Of a stretch of 59,023 bases of DNA, positions 52,412 to 59,023 are shown piece after piece; positions within the stretch are counted from its first letter, which is position 1; each line of letters opens with the position of its first letter. Source of the DNA: Elizabethkingia argenteiflava (GTDB lineage Bacteria; Bacteroidota; Bacteroidia; Flavobacteriales; Weeksellaceae). Location: positions 1 to 59,023 of the forward strand of contig NZ_JAAABJ010000507.1 in NCBI RefSeq assembly GCF_009904105.1. Direction: 5' to 3'. A program made the position numbers and the translations under genes. Under the pieces are notes generated by a model. That model did not search any database. It was not told where the DNA came from and saw only the letters and a program-made list of their open reading frames with translations.

Positions 52412-54190
52412 TTAGTAACCTCCTTTAGCAATATAATGCGCTGCAATTTTTTCTGTTAAATTCACCACATTAGGATAGTGGGTATATTTGGTAAATCTTC
52501 TCAATCCAGAGAGGAGCATTTTCTGTTCATCACCTTCAGCGAAAGAAATAATAGCCTCTCTGGCGGCCACTGTAATTTTCTCAATCCCTTTATACAGGTT
52601 TACTTGGGCGATAGCAGCTTCTATACTGGTTTCTGTAAAGTGCTTTTCAGCTCTTAAAATAGCAGATTCCGCCATGTAAATCTGATTGAGAATTTCGGAG
52701 GCATTCAGCAATAAATGCTGTTGTTTCTCTATTTCGATTTTATACTTTTGAAGTGCCGAACCAGAGACCATTAAGAAAATTTTCTTTAAACTCTGAATTA
52801 AAGCTTTTTCTTGAGCCATATAAGCGGAGTAGTCAGGCGTTTCAAAGGAGGGGATACCCATCAGTTCTTTTCCCACGGCCATAGCTGGGGAGAGTAGATC
52901 GAGTTCTCCTTTTAACGAGCGTTTAATCAGCATGCCTACAGAAAGCAGACGGTTGATTTCGTTCGTACCTTCATAAATTCTTGAAATTCGAGAATCTCTC
53001 CAGGCAGCTTCCATTGGAGTATCCTCGGAAAATCCCATTCCTCCATAGATTTGTATACCTTCATCTGCCGTTTGCTGAGCAAGATCTGAAACATATGATT
53101 TGAGTATAGAACACTCTACAGCAAATTCTTCTACGCCTTTAAGTTCTGCCTGCTGATGATCAAGGCCTGTACCCACAAGTTCTTCTATCTTATCTTGAAT
53201 ATCTTTGGCTGCTCGGTAGGTGCCTGATTCACTTACAAAGGTACTGATTGCCATTTCAGCAATTTTCTTTCTTATAGCACCAAAGCTAGAAATAGACACT
53301 CCAAATTGTTTTCTTTCATTGGCGTAATTTATGGAATTTTTTAAAATGCGTCTTTGCGAATCCAGGCAGGCTGCTGCTAATTTTATACGACCTACATTTA
53401 ATGCATTCAGCGCTATTTTAAATCCATTGTTTCTTTCCCCTAAGAGATTTTCTACTGGCACTTTCATATCGTTGAAGAATACTTGACGGGTGGAGGAGGC
53501 CCGAATTCCCAATTTATGTTCTTCTTCTCCAAAGCTTAAGCTTTTTGGATCTTCGAGTTCAGATTTGTTGATCACAAAGCCCGTGATGTTTTTGTCGTCA
53601 CCAATCTTAGCAAAGAAGGTAAAGGTCTCTGCAAATCCCGCATTGGAAATCCACATTTTTTGGCCATTGATAATATAGTGTTTGCCGTCTTCAGAAAGTT
53701 GAGCTTTTGTTTTTCCAGAATTGGCATCAGAACCTGCATCAGGTTCTGTTAAACAATAGGCTCCAAAATGATTACCCGTAGCTAAATCCGGAAGATATTT
53801 TTGTTTTTGTTCTTCTGTCCCGTATAGAACTACGGGTAAAGTACCTATACCGGTATGGGCACCGTAAGCTGTCCCCAGTGAACCAGATATCCCTGAAATA
53901 AAGTCGCAGGCCAGGACGCTTGTCACGAACCCCATGCCCATTCCCCCATAAGCTTCTGGAACGGCAATTCCTAAAAAGCCCAATTCGCCAATTTTGCGCA
54001 TGACTTCTTCAGTATACGAGTAATCTTTCTTTTCAAAACGCTCGCGGTTGGGGTAAACTTCGCGATCAATAAACTCTTGAGCAGAATTTTGCAACATCTT
54101 TTGATCTTCATTAAGCTCTTCAATGCTAAAAATATTTTTGGCTTCTATATTTTTTATGAGGAATTCTCCTCCTTTGATGGTATGGCTCAT
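52412..54190 (-). CDS. Acyl-CoA dehydrogenase
   Basis: A 592-residue FAD-dependent acyl-CoA dehydrogenase, the first step of beta-oxidation. Core motifs: 'FGAYCLTEPDAGSDANSGKT' (core 'CLTEPDAGSDA'), 'WISNAGFAETFTFFAKI' and 'IYGGMGFSEDTPMEAAWRD' (core 'GGMGFSEDTPME'), and the catalytic-base region 'RIYEGTNEINRLLS'. An extra C-terminal helical domain of about 170 residues explains the length and is common to long Bacteroidota members. The chain-length preference is unknown. It is the last gene of the operon, with a terminator 25 bases downstream. Confidence 0.95.
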   Translation of the reverse strand: MSHTIKGGEFLIKNIEAKNIFSIEELNEDQKMLQNSAQEFIDREVYPNRERFEKKDYSYTEEVMRKIGELGFLGIAVPEAYGGMGMGFVTSVLACDFISGISGSLGTAYGAHTGIGTLPVVLYGTEEQKQKYLPDLATGNHFGAYCLTEPDAGSDANSGKTKAQLSEDGKHYIINGQKMWISNAGFAETFTFFAKIGDDKNITGFVINKSELEDPKSLSFGEEEHKLGIRASSTRQVFFNDMKVPVENLLGERNNGFKIALNALNVGRIKLAAACLDSQRRILKNSINYANERKQFGVSISSFGAIRKKIAEMAISTFVSESGTYRAAKDIQDKIEELVGTGLDHQQAELKGVEEFAVECSILKSYVSDLAQQTADEGIQIYGGMGFSEDTPMEAAWRDSRISRIYEGTNEINRLLSVGMLIKRSLKGELDLLSPAMAVGKELMGIPSFETPDYSAYMAQEKALIQSLKKIFLMVSGSALQKYKIEIEKQQHLLLNASEILNQIYMAESAILRAEKHFTETSIEAAIAQVNLYKGIEKITVAAREAIISFAEGDEQKMLLSGLRRFTKYTHYPNVVNLTEKIAAHYIAKGGY

Positions 54191-54279
54191 ATTAAATTTT
54201 GTTATTGATTGTTTTCATTCAAAATCAACACCTTGGTTTTGAATATTTAGTATTTATTTGGATATTGAAATTTTGCCCT

Positions 54280-55458
54280 TTACAGCAATTCAAATACACT
54301 GGCAGCTCCTTGACCTGTTCCTACACACATTGAAACCACGCCATATTTACTTCCTCTTTTTTTCATTTCATCCAGTAGTTGTATGGTTAATTTGGTTCCC
54401 GTACAACCCAATGGATGGCCCAGTGCTATAGCACCACCATTCACATTGATAATATCGGGATTTAAGTCCAATTGTTTTTTGATGGCTACTGATTGAGAAG
54501 CAAAGGCTTCGTTAATTTCCATCAGATCCACGTCATTCAGGGAAATATTGGCTTGACATAAAGCTTTTGGGATGGCATAAATCGGTCCTATTCCCATAAT
54601 TCGTGGGGGCACACCCACAGTGGCATAAGAAGCCAGTCTAGCGATGGGCTTAAGGTTAAATTCTTTTAGAAAAGCTTCAGAAACAACAAGGACAAAGGCT
54701 GCACCATCAGACATTTGGGAAGAATTTCCCGCAGTGACGGAGCCTCCATTCGCAAATACAGGTTTTAGTTTAGCGAGCCCTTCTAGTGAGGTATCTTTTC
54801 TCGGACCTTCATCTATGGAAAAGTCAAATTTTTTAATTTGTGATTTTTGATTCTCATCTAAAAAGGTGTATTCTACAGGCACAGGGACTATTTGCTCCTT
54901 AAACCGATCTTCATTGATTGCTTTTAAAGCTTTCTGATGAGACTCAAAGGCAAATCTATCCTGTTCTTCTCGGGAAATTTTGTATTCTTTGGCTACTGCT
55001 TCTGCTGTATAGCCCATACCCCAATAATAGTCGGGGTGGTTTTCTGCAAGTTGAGATTCAGGTACCGGTTTATACCCGCCCATAGGAATAAAGCTCATGG
55101 ACTCGGTTCCTCCTGCTATGATACATTCGGCCATGCCGGTTTTAATTTTTGCTGAGGCTAAGGCGATAGCTTCCGATCCGGAAGCGCAGTAGCGATTGAT
55201 GGTAACTCCGGAAACCTTATCTGTGTTAAGTCCCATAAGGGAAATAAGGCGAGCGACATTTAAGCCTTGTTCCGCTTCGGGCATGGCATTTCCTACGATC
55301 AGGTCATCTATTCTGGAGTGATCTAATCCGGGGATATCCATGACTAATCTTTTGATGACTGTTGCCGCTAGAACGTCTGGTCTTGTAAAGCGGAGCGAGC
55401 CTTTGGGAGCTTTTCCCACAGCACTTCGGTATCCGGCAACTATATATGCTTGTTTCAT
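54280..55458 (-). CDS. Acetyl-CoA C-acyltransferase (thiolase)
   Basis: A 392-residue thiolase that cleaves 3-ketoacyl-CoA with CoA in the last step of beta-oxidation. The catalytic residues are in place: nucleophile Cys91 in 'NRYCASGSEA', His348 in 'ALGHPLGCTG' and Cys378 in 'SMCVGTGQGAA', with 'DLMEINEAFASQS' between. It lies between the FadB-like multienzyme and the acyl-CoA dehydrogenase, in the same direction. A degradative FadA role fits better than acetoacetyl-CoA synthesis. Confidence 0.96.
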   Translation of the reverse strand: MKQAYIVAGYRSAVGKAPKGSLRFTRPDVLAATVIKRLVMDIPGLDHSRIDDLIVGNAMPEAEQGLNVARLISLMGLNTDKVSGVTINRYCASGSEAIALASAKIKTGMAECIIAGGTESMSFIPMGGYKPVPESQLAENHPDYYWGMGYTAEAVAKEYKISREEQDRFAFESHQKALKAINEDRFKEQIVPVPVEYTFLDENQKSQIKKFDFSIDEGPRKDTSLEGLAKLKPVFANGGSVTAGNSSQMSDGAAFVLVVSEAFLKEFNLKPIARLASYATVGVPPRIMGIGPIYAIPKALCQANISLNDVDLMEINEAFASQSVAIKKQLDLNPDIINVNGGAIALGHPLGCTGTKLTIQLLDEMKKRGSKYGVVSMCVGTGQGAASVFELL

Positions 55459-55647
55459 AATGTAGAGATTGAATTTGAAGAGGTGAGCGTAAATACACTC
55501 AGTTTTTCCAATTTTATTTTTAAGATTGATATTGAAAACAAATCGTTTTTAAGTTTCTGAGAAATTTTACTTTCCTATATTTTAAATTGAAGTACACCTG
55601 GGTATTTTTAATAAAAACATTTCATTTTCATTTCTATTGTTACCCGT

Positions 55648-58056
55648 CTAATTGCGAAGAGGTTTTCCATTTTGTAACATATATTGTATTCTCTCTAAGG
55701 TTTTTCTTTCACTGCAAAGCGATAGAAAAGCTTCTCTTTCAAGGTCTAGGAGATATTGTTCTGTAACCTCAGTAGGTTCAGAAAGATTTCCACCTGCCAT
55801 CACAAAACCTAACTTATCTGCTATTTTTTTATCGTGTTCCGAGATATAATTGCCGGCCAGCATTTGGTCAGTACCCACATAGAACATCCCTAAGGCTTCT
55901 CGTCCCAGCACTTTTATTTTTTCTTTTATAGGTTGGGTATATCCCTGTGTGGCTAATTGTAGTGCGATGTGCTTAGCTGCTGCAATCTGATGATTTTTAT
56001 TGACGACCACTACATCTTTGTATTTTTGAAGAATCCCCATATCATAAGCTTCATAAGCGGAGGTGGCTACTTTTGCCATCGCGATATTCATAAAAGCATT
56101 ACGCAATCGGTTGGTTTTAACGTCGTCGCTAACCACCTCTTTCATGGTTCTTAAGCTAAGCTCTTTAGAGCCTCCTCCTCCGGGGATTACGCCTACTCCA
56201 AATTCCACTAGTCCAATATAAGTTTCTGCTGCTGCTACCACGCGGTCCGCATGTAGGCTCATTTCACAGCCCCCTCCCAGAGTCATACCGTGCGGAGCTA
56301 CTACTACAGGAATGCTAGAGTAGCGTATCCTCATCATCGATTGTTGGAAATAATGTATAGCCATATTAAGTTCTTCCCAATCTTGATCTACCGCCATCAT
56401 TAAAATCATGGCTAAGTTGGCGCCCACAGAAAAATTAGCCCCCTGATTTGCGATCACTAAGGCATCATATTCTTTTTCTGCCAGATCAATGGCTTTGTTT
56501 AAGCCGTCCAATACCTCTCCTCCTATAGAGTTCATTTTAGAACGGATCTCAAAATTGATAACGCCCTCTCCTAAATCTTGAATTGCAGAACCGCTATTAT
56601 GCCAAAGGGTTTTATTTTTCCGAATATGATCTAAGATAATAAATGAATCCTGTCCTGGGATGTTTGAATATTTTTTTGTTTTGAGATCAAAGAAATTTCT
56701 ATGACCTTCTTCGTTGATTTTGTAAAATCCCGGATGGTCTTTTTGTAACATGTTGTTCACCCACTCAGCCACTTCATAATCGGCTTCTTTGGCAAGTTCA
56801 ATTCCTTTTTCTAAGCCGATGGAATCCCAAATTTCAAAGGGACCGTTTTCCCAACCAAAACCGGCTCGTAATGCATCATCTATTTTATAAATTTCGTCTG
56901 AAATACCAGGAATTTTATTAGAGGCATAGGCAAATAAGGCTCCTAGGCTATGCCTGTAAAAGGCAGCAGCTTTATCCTTACCCTCTATCAATATTTTAAA
57001 ACGCTCTATAGGCTTTTCGATGGTTTTGGTCAGTTCTAAGCTAGCGAAACTTGTTTTAGATTGACTTTCATATTGGTAAGTTTCCAGATTGAGACCTAAA
57101 ATTTCTGATTTTCCATCTGTATTCTTTATTTTCTTAAAAAATCCTCCATCGGTTTTAGCGCCCAGTAGTTTATTTTCTATCATATATTGTACGAAGTCGG
57201 GTAGCTCGAATAGATTTTTAAAGAGATCTGATTCCGCTCCGCTGTCACGGATACCATTCGCTACGTGTACCAGCGTATCCAAACCTACGACATCGGCTGT
57301 TCGGAAGGTAGCCGATTTCGGACGACCAATAACAGGACCGGTTAATTTATCGATTTCCCATACTTTAAGTCCTAATTTTTTTGCCAGATAAAAAATATTC
57401 ATAATACCGAAGGTTCCTATTCTATTGGCTATAAATGCTGGGGTATCTTTTGCTAGAACCGTGGTTTTACCTAAAAATTTCGCACCGTATTCCATATAGA
57501 ATTTTACAATATCAGCATGGGTTTCAGGGGTGGGAATAATTTCTAAAAGAGGGAGATATCTTACAGGGTTGAAAAAGTGAGTGCCTGCAAAGTGTTTTTT
57601 AAAATCATCACTTCTGCCTTCAATAAGAAGATGGATCGGAATACCCGAAGTATTTGAAGAAATGAGTGTCCCCGGTTTTCTGTGCTCTTCAATCTTTTCG
57701 TAGACCGACTTTTTAATATCCAGTCGTTCTACTACCACTTCAATAATCCAGTCACTATTTTTAATTTTTTTCAGGTCATCCTCAAAATTTCCAGGGGTAA
57801 TACGGCTTACAAATTTTGGTGAGTAGAGCAGAGCTGGGCTTGCTTTGGGTAGTTTCTGAAGATTCTCGGTGGCAATTTTATTGCGTACGGCTTTGTTGTC
57901 AAGAGTAAGGCCTTTGGATATTTCGTGGTCAGACAATTGATGAGGTACAATATCCAGCAGTAACACTTCTACGCCAATATTAGCGAAATGCGCTGCAATA
58001 CCTGATCCCATAATTCCTGAACCGAGAATGGTAACGTGTTTAATTCTTCTTTTCAT
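55648..58056 (-). CDS. 3-hydroxyacyl-CoA dehydrogenase/enoyl-CoA hydratase fusion (FadB-like, HAD first)
   Basis: An 802-residue fusion for the two middle steps of beta-oxidation. The N-terminal NAD-binding domain starts 'VTILGSGIMGSGIAAHFANI' (core 'GSGIMGSGIAAHF'), followed by 'GTHFFNPVRYLPLLEII' and 'KDTPAFIANRIG' of the 3HCDH family (to about 430). The C-terminal crotonase domain (about 490-720) has 'NQGANFSVGANLAM', 'LGGGCEMSLHADRVVAAAE' (core 'LGGGCEMSLHADRV') and 'GVIPGGGGSKEL'. The domain order is the reverse of E. coli FadB and is usual in this phylum. It overlaps marR by four bases. Confidence 0.95.
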   Translation of the reverse strand: MKRRIKHVTILGSGIMGSGIAAHFANIGVEVLLLDIVPHQLSDHEISKGLTLDNKAVRNKIATENLQKLPKASPALLYSPKFVSRITPGNFEDDLKKIKNSDWIIEVVVERLDIKKSVYEKIEEHRKPGTLISSNTSGIPIHLLIEGRSDDFKKHFAGTHFFNPVRYLPLLEIIPTPETHADIVKFYMEYGAKFLGKTTVLAKDTPAFIANRIGTFGIMNIFYLAKKLGLKVWEIDKLTGPVIGRPKSATFRTADVVGLDTLVHVANGIRDSGAESDLFKNLFELPDFVQYMIENKLLGAKTDGGFFKKIKNTDGKSEILGLNLETYQYESQSKTSFASLELTKTIEKPIERFKILIEGKDKAAAFYRHSLGALFAYASNKIPGISDEIYKIDDALRAGFGWENGPFEIWDSIGLEKGIELAKEADYEVAEWVNNMLQKDHPGFYKINEEGHRNFFDLKTKKYSNIPGQDSFIILDHIRKNKTLWHNSGSAIQDLGEGVINFEIRSKMNSIGGEVLDGLNKAIDLAEKEYDALVIANQGANFSVGANLAMILMMAVDQDWEELNMAIHYFQQSMMRIRYSSIPVVVAPHGMTLGGGCEMSLHADRVVAAAETYIGLVEFGVGVIPGGGGSKELSLRTMKEVVSDDVKTNRLRNAFMNIAMAKVATSAYEAYDMGILQKYKDVVVVNKNHQIAAAKHIALQLATQGYTQPIKEKIKVLGREALGMFYVGTDQMLAGNYISEHDKKIADKLGFVMAGGNLSEPTEVTEQYLLDLEREAFLSLCSERKTLERIQYMLQNGKPLRN

Positions 58057-58514
58057 AAAGGCTTGGAATTTTTATTATTTAAATTATTCACTATTTTTAA
58101 AATATCTCCCATTACTTCCTTAAAGGTTTCTAGTTTTTCGGGGCTGATAACTTCAACGACTTTCTTATTAAAATTAAGCACGACTTCTTTAGATAAATTC
58201 CTGGAATTTAAACCTTTATCTGTTAACTTAATGATAACTTCTCTTTTATCTGTTTTCGTTTTTTCTTTATAGATATAGCCGTTATCCTCTAGGAGTTTAA
58301 TAATTCGGGTGAGGGAAGTGGGTTCTATTGCCATTTTAGGACCTAGGTTCGTACTCCGAGTACCTTCCTTGGGGTCAATTTTTAAGAGTGTTAGGGCCTG
58401 AACAGCTGTCGAATCGTATTCGTGAGCGCGTTCAGAGTACATTTTAAATACAGCTAACCAAGTCTGTTTTAAAATAAGATCAATATTATCCACTTTGTTC
58501 TTAGTACTTTCCAT
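58053..58514 (-). CDS. MarR family transcriptional regulator of the beta-oxidation operon
   Basis: A 153-residue winged-helix regulator. After an N-terminal helix ('ILKQTWLAVFKMYSERAHEY') come the DNA-binding region ('GPKMAIEPTSLTRIIKLLEDNGYI', core 'IEPTSLTRIIKLLEDNG') and the wing ('KTDKREVIIKLTDKG'), then C-terminal dimerisation helices. The ATG at 58514 follows a -7 box at 58540-58547; upstream in-frame codons lie over the promoter. It heads the operon with the FadB-like gene (4-base overlap) and probably represses it until a fatty acid or acyl-CoA binds. Confidence 0.9.
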   Translation of the reverse strand: MESTKNKVDNIDLILKQTWLAVFKMYSERAHEYDSTAVQALTLLKIDPKEGTRSTNLGPKMAIEPTSLTRIIKLLEDNGYIYKEKTKTDKREVIIKLTDKGLNSRNLSKEVVLNFNKKVVEVISPEKLETFKEVMGDILKIVNNLNNKNSKPL

Positions 58515-58539
58515 ATCAATATTAAATTCGGGTCTTTTC

Positions 58540-58547
58540 CAAATATA
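58540..58547 (-). promoter_or_regulatory. -7 promoter box for the marR beta-oxidation operon
   Basis: TATATTTG on the minus strand, about 26 bases before the ATG at 58514, fits the consensus. The palindrome at 58555-58568 begins eight bases further upstream, in the promoter spacer. Confidence 0.55.
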
Positions 58548-58554
58548 ATAATTA

Positions 58555-58568
58555 TTATGCATGCATAA
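58555..58568. promoter_or_regulatory. Perfect 14-bp palindrome, candidate MarR operator
   Basis: TTATGCATGCATAA is self-complementary and lies in the spacer of the marR promoter, where a bound dimer would block RNA polymerase. Confidence 0.5.
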
Positions 58569-58590
58569 CATATGCTTGAATTGTATTTGC

Positions 58591-58619
58591 TTTAAAATAC
58601 TGTATTACAGTATTTTAAA
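58591..58619. promoter_or_regulatory. 29-bp palindrome upstream of marR
   Basis: The arms TTTAAAATACTGT and ACAGTATTTTAAA are perfect over 13 bp around the centre ATT. It stands about 45 bases upstream of the marR -7 box and may be a second or the main operator, or a site for another regulator. Confidence 0.5.
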
Positions 58620-58986
58620 CACTATGGACTACATAATAATAGGGGAGTAAATGCTTAAAATAAGGGGGTTAAAGTCGACTTAAGTTACTGAGATATAACT
58701 CTAAAAAGCCTAAAGAGTTCTTTAGTAAGGTAAATAAACTCAAAAAAACAAAACCAGCATCGGGATAAGATGGCTTATTTATTCGGGGTAAGCCTGTATT
58801 GAAAAGTAAACCAGAAGCTAATAAAAACTAATAATATTGGGGCAAGGAGAGGGTAAAACAAAAGATAGCCGATACCTTTGCTTATTTATAATAACAATGC
58901 TCCGGAGCTGAAAGGGGATGGGTTTAAATTTTTCATTCTGTTATCGAGTTAATTAGGGTATTTTTTCGAAAAATAGTGTTATAAAA
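58620..58986. other. Gene-free stretch at the right end
   Basis: About 370 bases. Frames are short and broken, and no gene, RNA or repeat was recognised. It separates the marR operon from a rightward promoter at the window edge. Confidence 0.5.
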
Positions 58987-59018
58987 TTTGTTAAATATAT
59001 ATAAACTTTCTATTTTTG
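58987..59018 (+). promoter_or_regulatory. Promoter for a gene right of the window
   Basis: TTTG (58987-58990), 20 bases, then TATTTTTG (59011-59018): both boxes with canonical spacing. The transcript would begin about at the last bases shown, so the gene is outside the window. Confidence 0.6.
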
Positions 59019-59023
59019 CACTC

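Noticed and set aside
1-59023. tRNA, rRNA or CRISPR arrays
   Set aside because: No cloverleaf with CCA end, no rRNA core sequence and no evenly spaced repeat-spacer pattern was noticed on either strand.

Overview
The window looks like a chromosomal segment of a low-GC member of the Bacteroidota, most likely Flavobacteriales. Three things point there. Many genes are preceded by the phylum's own -7 promoter box (TAnnTTTG) and lack Shine-Dalgarno sequences. Gene orders such as hpt-adk-obgE and ftsX-DUF3098-uppP-truB are typical of the group. Families such as GSCFA, DUF3098, TIGR02757 and an HAD-first FadB-like fusion are also typical. No rRNA, tRNA, CRISPR array or intact insertion sequence was recognised.

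Layout. 0-1 kb: the 3' end of a Tae4-like type VI amidase effector, then a gene-free stretch. 1-8.2 kb: polA, then a small surface-polysaccharide cluster (two glycosyltransferases, FkbM methyltransferase, flippase). 8.2-18.7 kb: housekeeping genes (GDPD, hpt-adk-obgE, tatD, GSCFA, polyprenyl synthase, phosphate transporter pair, DEAD-box helicase, thioredoxin-like protein). 18.9-28.4 kb: prfC, CPBP protease, rdgB, rnz, TIGR02757, Bax-inhibitor protein, rsmA, ftsX, DUF3098, uppP and truB.

28.8-41.6 kb is the accessory part: an OmpR-type response regulator, a histidine kinase, MgtC, an MgtA-type P-type ATPase, a complete CzcCBA-like RND efflux system and a small beta-barrel protein. Two nearly identical elements, each with four CTAAT-like half-sites at an exact 11-bp period, lie upstream of mgtC and of the RND operon. 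Both sit exactly 60 bp before the same GACCTTTG box. This suggests one regulon that joins magnesium or virulence-type functions to metal efflux, logically like PhoPQ-mgtCB. Sampled base composition is higher from the second half of the kinase gene through mgtA, which suggests a mosaic origin.

42-59 kb: an SRPBCC protein, sucA-sucB (2-oxoglutarate dehydrogenase), apaG, an Lrp-DMT exporter operon, a glycosyltransferase-acyltransferase pair, a stand-alone HD alarmone-hydrolase-like protein, and a MarR-controlled fatty-acid beta-oxidation operon (marR, fadB-like, thiolase, acyl-CoA dehydrogenase) with clear palindromes in front of marR. The window ends on a good promoter for a gene lying to the right.
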